The notes beneath the pieces are model-generated. The model was not told the origin of the DNA. It searched no databases and saw only the letters and a list, made by a program, of their open reading frames with translations. Positions 5,637 to 11,879 of a stretch of DNA of 11,879 bases are shown one piece after another. Made by a program: the position numbers and the translations under genes. This DNA is from Accumulibacter sp. (GTDB taxonomy: Bacteria > Pseudomonadota > Gammaproteobacteria > Burkholderiales > Rhodocyclaceae), in assembly GCA_003538495.1 (NCBI GenBank), contig DPSD01000609.1:2628-14506 (forward strand), given 5' to 3'. Numbering within the stretch: the stretch's first letter is position 1; every line of letters begins with the position of its first letter.

Positions 5637-6218
5637 GTGAGCCCTGCGAAAATCAACGAACTCTTCGACACCCTGCGCGCGGCCTGCGCCCGCCAGTTCG
5701 GCTTCAATCCGCGGCAGCTTACGGCCGGGATGCGCTACGTCGGCCCGGAGGGCCACGGCAGGGACGTGGTGCACGTCTTCCGGGACGCCGGCACGCATTC
5801 GCAGATCACGCTGAAGAACACCTTCGCCAGCTTGCGCGCAACAGCCGGCGAAAAGCCGCATTGGAGCGAGGCGGAGCAGGCCCGCTACCGGCAGACCGAC
5901 GCCGAGATCGAGGCGGCGATCGAGGCCAAGCGAGTCGAGCTCGATTTCATCCGCCACTCCACCCTGTATCAGGATCACCGGGAACAGCTGCTGTCGCACT
6001 ACAAGGCGTGGCCAGACTATCGCGAGGGTGGGCCGAACCCGCGCGAAGCGGCGAGAACGCTGATCGTCGCGCTGGCCGATGCCCGCGACCCGCGGCTGAC
6101 GGCATTTTCCGAACAGCTGCATACCCAGGATCCGGACGAGCTGGCGCATCTGCTGTTGGCGCCATGCCACCTCGAACTCGAGGAAAGCAGGCTCGCGGCG
6201 AACCTGGCTGCCGGCTAG
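5637..6218 (+). CDS. Uncharacterised 193-residue cytosolic protein
   Basis: I do not recognise this protein. I chose the GTG at 5637 because AAAGGA lies seven bases upstream; an in-frame ATG at 5562 has no ribosome site and would add 25 Ala/Ile-rich residues. There is no signal peptide or membrane segment, so it is probably cytosolic. The N-terminal part (SPAKINELFDTLRAACARQF) is helical. A more globular centre follows with 'GMRYVGPEGHGRDVVHVFRD', then a charged, helix-rich middle (SEAEQARYRQTDAEIEAAIE) that could be a short coiled coil. The C-terminal half is helical with 'EAARTLIVALADARDPRLTA' and 'LLLAPCHLELEESRLAANLA'. Codon use looks like that of a real gene (strong G/C at third positions). 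It precedes the sorbosone-dehydrogenase-like gene by 148 bases on the same strand, and a functional link is not evident. Confidence 0.7.
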   Translation: MSPAKINELFDTLRAACARQFGFNPRQLTAGMRYVGPEGHGRDVVHVFRDAGTHSQITLKNTFASLRATAGEKPHWSEAEQARYRQTDAEIEAAIEAKRVELDFIRHSTLYQDHREQLLSHYKAWPDYREGGPNPREAARTLIVALADARDPRLTAFSEQLHTQDPDELAHLLLAPCHLELEESRLAANLAAG

Positions 6219-6284
6219 CGCGGGCGCATGACAAGGGCCGGCGGCCGCGCCACCGCGGTACCCGGCGGCGGCGGCGTCACAAGC

Positions 6285-6301
6285 TGGCGAGACAGTCGCC
6301 A
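6285..6301. other. Inverted repeat between the 193-residue protein and the quinoprotein gene
   Basis: TGGCGA and TCGCCA form a perfect six-base dyad around GACAG, 66 bases upstream of the quinoprotein start. With no T-run it is a poor terminator. It may be an operator for the downstream gene or chance. Confidence 0.3.
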
Positions 6302-6366
6302 ACCCGCGACGAGTTGAGGACTTGCGGAACCGGACAACCGAGCCACCCAGAACGCGAGGTAGCGGC

Positions 6367-7512
<1,146 letters not shown>

Positions 7513-7634
7513 GCGCCCGGGGGAGCATCGGATCGCCCAGGCAGCTCGCGTCGTCTGCGTTCATCTTCGTTCCGCCGCCGACGGGCGCTTTCGCGCCGCG
7601 TTCGTGGCGACGCCATCCAATGCCGTCTGCCGAC

Positions 7635-7850
7635 TCACCCGCCGGGCATGCCGGCCATTCCGACGTAGCCCGGCAGCGCGCGCACGCGCCGCAGCCAGGA
7701 GTGATCCGAGAGACGGGCCTGGAGCACCTGCAGCAGCTGCCCGGTGACGGCGCCAGCGGCGGCGAGCTCGTGTTCGACGCCGAGCAGCCACAACACCAGA
7801 CGCACCTTGTGACTGTTGCCCGAGAGGGCGAATCGGTAGAGGCGAAACAT
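7635..7850 (-). pseudogene. Glutathione S-transferase remnant with in-frame internal deletions
   Basis: The 71-codon frame begins exactly like a bacterial GST thioredoxin domain: MFRLYRFALSGNSHKVRL, with the Ser-Gly-Asn-Ser active-site loop, then VLWLLGVEHEL. After about residue 30 it jumps to what looks like a late C-terminal-domain helix (LLQVLQARLSDHSWL), and then straight to the last-helix motif RRVRALPGYVGMAGMPG of full GSTs. About 130 residues of a roughly 200-residue enzyme are missing, in two in-frame losses: most of the thioredoxin and first helical part, and the 'PTIAD' segment. No good Shine-Dalgarno precedes the ATG. It lies 101 bases downstream of the reductase fusion on the same strand, so it once probably belonged to that redox operon. 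A small expressed peptide cannot be excluded, but it could not fold as a GST. Confidence 0.75.
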
Positions 7851-7951
7851 GGGTTCTCGCCTGAATCGCGTAGCCTGGAATGGGTGGCTTGCGGTAACCC
7901 GGACGCTTGCAAGAGCGTTTGCGGAGGCTTGAGCATGCGCCGGTCGTTCGA

Positions 7952-9592
7952 CTAAAGGTCGAGCGTCAAGGCCGCCGACCTTGCCCGCGAGACGCAGATG
8001 CACATCAGCCCGGCTCGTTCGCGCTCGCCTTCGCTGAGGGCGCTGTCGCGGTGATCCGGGGTGCCGGCGAGCACCTTGACGGCGCAGGTTCCGCAACTGC
8101 CGGTACGACAACCCGCCGCCGCGGCTATCCCCGCCGCGTGCACGGCGTCGAGGATGCTCTGTCCGGCAGCGACGTCGATCGTTCGGCCGCTGCCGCGCAG
8201 GGTCACCTGCAGCGGCAGATCGTCGGGCCGCGCTGGCACGTGGAAGCGCTCGAAGCGCAGCCGATTGGCGGCGACACCGGTTGCCGCCGCCCCGTCGCGC
8301 ACGGCGTCGAGCAGCCGCGCCGGACCACAAACGTAGAACAGCGCCTCGGGAGGGGCCTCCGAGAACAGCTTCTGGACATCGAGGCGCTGCCCGCGATCGC
8401 TGGCGTAGGTGGTGAGTCGGGCTCCGAACTGCCGCTCGAGGCGGTCCCGATAAGCCATCTCGCGTACCGAACGGCCGGCGTAGTGGAGCGTGAACGGGCT
8501 CTGTCGGGCCTGCAGTTGCAAGGCCATCGCCTTGATCGGCGTGATGCCGATGCCGCCGGCGATCAATACCGCCGGCCGCTGGTCGTCGTGCAGCGCGAAA
8601 TCGTTGCCGGGCGGCTTGCAGCGCAGTTGCAGACCGAGGCGCCAGCCGGCATGGATGGCGACCCAGCCGCCGCTGCCGCCCTCCTCGCGCAACACCGCAA
8701 TTTCGTAGGCATCGCGGCGTGCCGGGTTGGAGCTGATCGAGTAGCGGCGCGTTTCCTCGCCGCGGTTTGGCAGGGCCAGCGGCACGTCGATATGCGCGCC
8801 GGCGCCGATCGCCGGCAAATCGGCCCCGTCCGGCGAGCGCAGCTCGTACGCCCGCACACGCGGCGTCAGCTGACGAACGCCGGCGACGACCAGTGCCAGG
8901 GGGCCACTGCCCAGCACGGCGAGATGTCCCGGCTCGCCCTGCCCTTCCGGCGCCGCCGCCGCTGCCTCGCGGCCCCCTGGAGCGGTACTCCGGGAGCGCG
9001 CGAGCTGCTGCTGCAGTGGTGCGAGCTCGGCATCCAGCAGCCGTGTGCGTTCGGCTATCTCCGCTTCGGTAAAGCGCGGCGTGATGTGCTGCGGGCAGTT
9101 CCAGTCGAAGGCTTCGACGCTGATCAGCACCGCGCGCTCGACGCGGGCGCGGTAGTTGCCGTCCTCCAGCCGCGCGATCAGCGCCGGATCGTCGGCCTCG
9201 TCCACCAGGCGTGCGCGGCCCCAGATCTTCAGACGGCGCCGCTGTGCGTAGTCCATCAGGATCAGCGACACGCGACCGTCGGCCTCGATGTTGCCGGCGC
9301 TGATGTACTGCACGTTGCCGCGAAAGTCGGCGTAACCGATCGTGCGCTGATCGAGCAGCCGCAGGAAGCCGGCCGGCCCACCGCGGAATTGCACGTACGG
9401 CCAGCCGTTCTCGCCGACGCTGGCCTGGTAGAAACCGTCGCGCTCGGCGATGAATTCGGCCTCGGACGCGCCGAGCGTGTCGCCGCGCTCGGCGGCGTGG
9501 TCCAGCGCGGCATAGTTGCGCCGACTGCCCATGCGCGTCTGGAAAGCGCGCACGGCCGGGGTGAAGGCAATTTCGCTGTAGGCACGAGCCAT
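7952..9592 (-). CDS. Fusion of FMN-binding (PNPOx-like) barrel, ferredoxin-NAD(P) reductase and [2Fe-2S] ferredoxin
   Basis: This 546-residue protein starts at 9592, where AAAGGAG lies six bases upstream; the longer open frame has no ribosome site. Residues about 20-190 form a pyridoxamine-phosphate-oxidase-like split barrel ('FYQASVGENGWPYVQFRGGP', 'GYADFRGNVQYISAGN', 'RLKIWGRARLV'). A Pro/Ala/Gln linker near 195-235 follows. The reductase part has RRYSIS (282-287, flavin binding), GGIGITP (346-352, NAD(P) ribose/phosphate) and YVCGP. The C-terminal plant-type ferredoxin has C495-x4-C500-x2-C503 and a fourth ligand at C533 (C531 nearby). Electrons would pass from NAD(P)H through flavin and [2Fe-2S], in principle to or from the N-terminal flavin, all on one chain and in the cytosol. 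It lies 70 bases downstream of the AhpD-like gene. The natural substrate is unknown; a role in reducing or detoxifying a small molecule is inference. Confidence 0.9.
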   Translation of the reverse strand: MARAYSEIAFTPAVRAFQTRMGSRRNYAALDHAAERGDTLGASEAEFIAERDGFYQASVGENGWPYVQFRGGPAGFLRLLDQRTIGYADFRGNVQYISAGNIEADGRVSLILMDYAQRRRLKIWGRARLVDEADDPALIARLEDGNYRARVERAVLISVEAFDWNCPQHITPRFTEAEIAERTRLLDAELAPLQQQLARSRSTAPGGREAAAAAPEGQGEPGHLAVLGSGPLALVVAGVRQLTPRVRAYELRSPDGADLPAIGAGAHIDVPLALPNRGEETRRYSISSNPARRDAYEIAVLREEGGSGGWVAIHAGWRLGLQLRCKPPGNDFALHDDQRPAVLIAGGIGITPIKAMALQLQARQSPFTLHYAGRSVREMAYRDRLERQFGARLTTYASDRGQRLDVQKLFSEAPPEALFYVCGPARLLDAVRDGAAATGVAANRLRFERFHVPARPDDLPLQVTLRGSGRTIDVAAGQSILDAVHAAGIAAAAGCRTGSCGTCAVKVLAGTPDHRDSALSEGERERAGLMCICVSRARSAALTLDL

Positions 9593-9662
9593 GGCGATCT
9601 CCTTTGAGAGTGGGGTCGGGGAGCGGACCGGCGCGCCAGCAGGCGATCCGGCCGACAATTTT

Positions 9663-10223
9663 CTAGGCAGCGACGCTGACCGCCTCGCGCAGCAATTCGA
9701 CCTTCGGGAAGTCAATCTCGACGCGCGTGGCCTTGCCCAGGATGTTGGTGAAGATGTTGATCGCCACCACCGCGATGACCTCGACGATCTCGGCGTCGCT
9801 CAGCCCGGCGCTGCGCGCGGCGGCGAATTCCGCGCCGGTGATCTCGCCCAGGTTGGTGTTCAGCGCCTGCGCGAAGGCAACGGTCGCGGCGGCCTTGGCA
9901 TCCCTGGAACGGCCCTGCCGGTTGAGCACCATCTCGTCGTTGGACAGGCCTGCGTGCCGGCCGATGGCGGTGTGCGCCGAGACGCAGTACTGGCAACCGT
10001 TGCCCTCGGCGATGGCCAGCGCGATGCGCTCCTGCGTCGCCTTGTCGATGCTCGCCTCGCCGAGCGCGCCGTAGAGCCCGAGAAAGCCTTCCAGCGCCTG
10101 CGGTGAATTGGCCAGGACACGGATGAAGTTGGGCGTGGCGCCGAGCTGCGCCTGGACGGCGTCGAGCAGTTGGCGGGTTTCGCCGGTGGCGGTCTTGGGA
10201 TCGATGACTTGAATGCGTGCCAT
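9663..10223 (-). CDS. AhpD-like / carboxymuconolactone decarboxylase-family protein
   Basis: This 186-residue protein has the AhpD-fold signature EGNGCQYCVSAH (73-84), with redox cysteines C77 and C80 and His84 spaced as in alkylhydroperoxidase D. The N-terminal helices (DPKTATGETRQLLDAVQAQL, then PNFIRVLANSPQALEGFLGL) are typical of the peroxidase-related CMD subfamily, and the C-terminal half ends with 'SDAEIVEVIAVVAINIFTNI'. Such proteins reduce peroxides by a thiol relay; true carboxymuconolactone decarboxylases lack the CxxC pair, so a peroxidase-like activity is more likely here. AGGA precedes the ATG at 10223. It is the first gene of the redox operon, divergent from the LysR gene across 157 bases, an arrangement that usually means control by that regulator. 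Electron supply by the fusion protein encoded 70 bases downstream is an attractive inference. Confidence 0.9.
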   Translation of the reverse strand: MARIQVIDPKTATGETRQLLDAVQAQLGATPNFIRVLANSPQALEGFLGLYGALGEASIDKATQERIALAIAEGNGCQYCVSAHTAIGRHAGLSNDEMVLNRQGRSRDAKAAATVAFAQALNTNLGEITGAEFAAARSAGLSDAEIVEVIAVVAINIFTNILGKATRVEIDFPKVELLREAVSVAA

Positions 10224-10344
10224 GATGGATTTCCTTTCGTGATCGGTTGGGGTTACCGGGTTTCGGAGAGTTGGGTGCTGCCGCAGATGCGACGGTTCCC
10301 ATCCTGATCATTTCGAAGGGAGAGATAAATGGCGCCAGGCGGAT

Positions 10345-10372
10345 TTGATTGCTGCAGTTTCCGCAGTAATAT
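10345..10372 (+). promoter_or_regulatory. Sigma70-type promoter of the LysR gene
   Basis: TTGATT (10345-10350), a 16-base spacer, then TAATAT (10367-10372) is a good -35/-10 pair in an otherwise GC-rich gap. Transcription would start around 10378-10380, only a few bases before the ATG at 10381, giving a nearly leaderless message. This agrees with the lack of a Shine-Dalgarno site. Confidence 0.6.
10348..10370. promoter_or_regulatory. LysR-type operator (T-N11-A dyad)
   Basis: ATTGCTGC and GCAGTAAT form a 7-of-8 dyad around AGTTTCC. Within it T10353 and A10365 are exactly eleven bases apart, the LysR-box rule. The dyad fills the spacer between the lysR -35 and -10, so binding should repress lysR. 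From the other side it lies about 125 bases upstream of the AhpD-like start codon, a normal activator position. Confidence 0.6.
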
Positions 10373-10380
10373 CTGGCGCC

Positions 10381-11283
10381 ATGGACATGCTCGCCGCGAT
10401 GCAGGCTCTTGTGAAGATCGTCGATTCCGGCAGCCTGACCGCGGCCGCGGAGGCGCTGGCGGTCTCGCAGCCGTCGATGGTGCGCACGCTGGCAGCGCTC
10501 GAGCGCGAAGTCGGGGTCAGGCTGTTGAACCGCACCACGCGGCGGATGGCGCTGACCGACGAAGGCCGCGAATATTGTGCGCGTTGCCGAAGCATTCTGG
10601 CGGCGGTCGACGACGCGCAAGCGAGTCTGAGCGCGCGCCGGGTCGAACCGCGCGGCACTCTGCGGATCACCGCGTCGGTGCCGTTCGGCCGCCGTTTCGT
10701 GGCGCCGGCAGTCATCGACTTCCTCGCCGCGCATCCGCAGATGCGCATCGAACTGCTGCTGCTCGACCGGCTGACCGATCTGGTCGAGGAAGGTATCGAT
10801 CTGGCGGTTCGCCTGGCACCGCTGCCGGATTCGTCGATGGTCGGCGTACCGATCGGACACACGCGCCGCCTGATCGTCGGCAGCCCGGCGCTGCTCGCCC
10901 GCCGTGGTGCGCTGACGGTCCCCGGCGGCCTGGCCGGCGAGCCTTGCGTCAGCTTCACCGGCCTGGTGTCGCCCGGCGAGTGGGAGGTCCGTGACGGAAA
11001 CAGGACGCTGCGGGTGCCGGTGAACAGCGTCCTGACCACCAACCAGATCGACGCCGCCGTACAGGGCTGCATGCTGGGGCTGGGCTGGGGACAGTTCTTC
11101 GACTACCACGTGCGCGACGAACTGCGCGCCGGCACGCTGCTTGAGGTTCTTCCCGACCACCATGCGGCGCGAACCCCGGCGCACATCGTCTACCCGCAAG
11201 CCAGGCTGCTGTCGCCGAACGTGCGCGCCTTCCTCGATTTTGCCGCGCCGAAGCTGCGGCTGGCGCTGGGCGAGGCAGGGTGA
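10381..11283 (+). CDS. LysR-family transcriptional regulator
   Basis: This 300-residue protein has the standard LysR plan. An N-terminal winged helix-turn-helix (residues 1-60) carries 'FxxxxxxGSLTAAAEALAVSQPSMVRTLAALEREVG'-type spacing and the usual 'LLNRTTRRMALTDEG'. A linker helix follows, then a periplasmic-binding-protein-like effector domain starting at 'GTLRITASVPFGRR', with 'DLVEEGIDLAVRL' and 'GLGWGQFFDYHVRDEL'. It matches the large group of LysR proteins that control nearby redox or detoxification enzymes. I chose the ATG at 10381; an upstream in-frame TTG (10345) is the promoter -35 itself. No ribosome site precedes the ATG, consistent with the promoter giving a nearly leaderless transcript; the in-frame ATG at 10387 is an alternative. 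It is divergent from the AhpD-like/reductase operon and probably regulates both itself and that operon. The inducer is unknown. Confidence 0.92.
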   Translation: MDMLAAMQALVKIVDSGSLTAAAEALAVSQPSMVRTLAALEREVGVRLLNRTTRRMALTDEGREYCARCRSILAAVDDAQASLSARRVEPRGTLRITASVPFGRRFVAPAVIDFLAAHPQMRIELLLLDRLTDLVEEGIDLAVRLAPLPDSSMVGVPIGHTRRLIVGSPALLARRGALTVPGGLAGEPCVSFTGLVSPGEWEVRDGNRTLRVPVNSVLTTNQIDAAVQGCMLGLGWGQFFDYHVRDELRAGTLLEVLPDHHAARTPAHIVYPQARLLSPNVRAFLDFAAPKLRLALGEAG

Positions 11284-11579
11284 TTCGGGGTTTCCGGGTT
11301 TCGGGTTTGGTGCTTACCGACGACGACACGTCGGTCGCGGTTCGGTACCACGCCCTCGCCGGGCGTCCGGTGAGGGGTGACAAGGATCCATCGCCGACCG
11401 CGCGGCCGGGTGACCGCTTGCTGAAGAACGCCACCCACCCTTTCGACCCTGACCTGCCTGATGACGCCTGCAAGTGCTATGCCCGCTTACAAATCTTCAA
11501 GCTGCCGTTCCCACGAATTTGAGGTCAGCCCGCTGGTCGCCCCAAGCCGCTATAGGTATCGGCGAGTAAAGTCGATCCC
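11284..11579. other. 296-base intergenic region between convergent genes
   Basis: I see no convincing gene. A plus-strand open frame starting at a GTG over the lysR stop is Arg/Pro-rich with no family resemblance. A six-base hairpin (11317-11334) lies shortly after lysR. Base composition changes inside this stretch: the left part is GC-rich like the rest of the window and the right part, from about 11460, is clearly more AT-rich. Confidence 0.55.
11317..11334. terminator. Weak hairpin after the lysR gene
   Basis: CCGACG (11317-11322) and CGTCGG (11329-11334) pair around ACGACA, 33 bases past the lysR stop. No T-run follows, so if it ends transcription it does so inefficiently or with another factor. 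Confidence 0.3.
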
Positions 11580-11879
11580 TTACAAGAGCTTTCTCATCAG
11601 CCGAGAAATGTCGGGGTTTTCATAGAGGGCTTGAACTATTTCGGCATACAAGGTCGTGAATAGTTCGTTGTGGATGAGATTGCCAAAACCGGGCTCGAGT
11701 TTAAGGAATGACAGCGTGTCATCCGGGGTCCCTTTCGCCGCTTGGCGCAGTTCATCCTTCATGACATCGACAACGTCGAGTCGGGCGCCATGCTGGTCGA
11801 CTCCCTTGTCGCTATAGAAACACCATGCGGCGATGACCAACGTGGCATATTTGATACTGGGGTCTATGTCGTTTCGTGT
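11580..11879 (-). CDS. Mannitol dehydrogenase-family polyol dehydrogenase, C-terminal end
   Basis: The frame is open from the right edge of the window to a TAA stop at 11580 (99 residues visible); the real start lies outside. The visible part begins TRNDIDPSIKYATLVIAAWC and includes 'FYSDKGVDQHGARLDVVD', then helices ending in 'LYAEIVQALYENPDISRLMR'. This is the pattern of the C-terminal helical domain of long-chain mannitol dehydrogenases ('AAWxRY..G.D..G....D'). That family oxidises mannitol, arabinitol or sugar acids with NAD in the cytosol, using catalytic Lys/Asn/His residues upstream of what is seen here. Mannitol, arabinitol and fructuronate/tagaturonate types cannot be told apart from this fragment. 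Base composition is much less GC-rich than the rest of the window and codon use is looser, suggesting a different origin. It is convergent with lysR and apparently unrelated in function. Confidence 0.7.
   Translation of the reverse strand, partial: TRNDIDPSIKYATLVIAAWCFYSDKGVDQHGARLDVVDVMKDELRQAAKGTPDDTLSFLKLEPGFGNLIHNELFTTLYAEIVQALYENPDISRLMRKLL

Larger units (their letters stand above)
10329..10382. promoter_or_regulatory. 10-base inverted repeat bracketing the lysR promoter
   Basis: ATGGCGCCAG (10329-10338) and CTGGCGCCAT (10373-10382) are perfect inverted copies 44 bases apart centre to centre; each contains the palindrome GGCGCC. They enclose the promoter and its internal dyad, and the right arm runs into the lysR start codon. 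Paired sites four helical turns apart fit contacts by a LysR tetramer or DNA looping. No T-run follows, so a terminator is unlikely. Confidence 0.5.

Noticed and set aside
7584..7597. GGCGC-TTTC-GCGCC hairpin between the quinoprotein gene and the GST remnant, as a shared terminator
   Set aside because: A five-base stem with no T-run on either side is easily expected by chance in this GC-rich DNA.
7907..9607. Plus-strand 566-codon open frame opposite the reductase fusion
   Set aside because: The minus strand holds the flavin, NAD(P) and [2Fe-2S] motifs in order; the plus frame is its shadow.
9712..11199. Minus-strand 495-codon open frame spanning the lysR gene and part of the AhpD-like gene
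   Set aside because: It runs antisense through the LysR gene, across its promoter, and then in the wrong frame over the AhpD-like gene.
11280..11522. Plus-strand 80-codon open frame starting over the lysR stop codon
   Set aside because: It starts at a GTG with no ribosome site, is Arg/Pro-rich and matches nothing known; composition changes within it.

Overview
The window is GC-rich (roughly two thirds G+C over most of its length) and densely packed with short intergenic gaps. Shine-Dalgarno sites are clear and TGA/TAG stops are common. The gene types (LysR regulator, AhpD-like protein, sorbosone-dehydrogenase-like quinoprotein, CHRD and DUF2092 secreted proteins) fit a betaproteobacterium. 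A Rhodocyclales-like relative (Accumulibacter/Dechloromonas type) is my guess from gene flavour only.

Layout. (1) Positions 1-3163, minus strand, form a tight operon. In transcription order it encodes a PqqD-like protein, an ATP-grasp ligase, a fold-type III PLP decarboxylase of the LysA class, and the N-terminal part of a hydrophobic protein that looks like a urea-transporter (UT) family channel cut by the window edge. Coupling is close: a GTGA overlap, a 27-base gap and a 1-base gap. The set suggests a small biosynthesis-and-transport pathway: decarboxylate an amino acid, ligate it, and move a small amide or amine product, with a PqqD-type peptide-binding domain at the head. The product is unknown, and this is the best candidate here for an undescribed system. 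(2) Positions 3164-3513 hold no gene, but contain a purine-rich repeat and a hairpin. (3) Positions 3514-5368, minus strand, encode three exported proteins: a DUF2092-like protein followed 20 bases later by a glycine/histidine/tyrosine-rich protein, and a separate CHRD-domain protein. (4) Positions 5637-7512, plus strand, hold an unrecognised 193-residue cytosolic protein and a secreted PQQ-type sorbosone-dehydrogenase-like beta-propeller.

(5) Positions 7635-10223, minus strand, are a redox operon: an AhpD/carboxymuconolactone-decarboxylase-like protein, a 546-residue fusion of an FMN-binding barrel, ferredoxin reductase and [2Fe-2S] ferredoxin, and a 71-codon remnant of a glutathione S-transferase gene that has lost its middle in frame. 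(6) A LysR regulator is divergently transcribed from 10381. The 157-base gap carries a T-N11-A dyad lying inside a good sigma70 promoter, so autoregulation and control of the redox operon are likely; the regulator's transcript appears nearly leaderless. (7) From about 11460 the G+C content drops to roughly 45-50%, where the C-terminal end of a mannitol-dehydrogenase-family polyol dehydrogenase enters from the right edge. This marks a probable compositional boundary.
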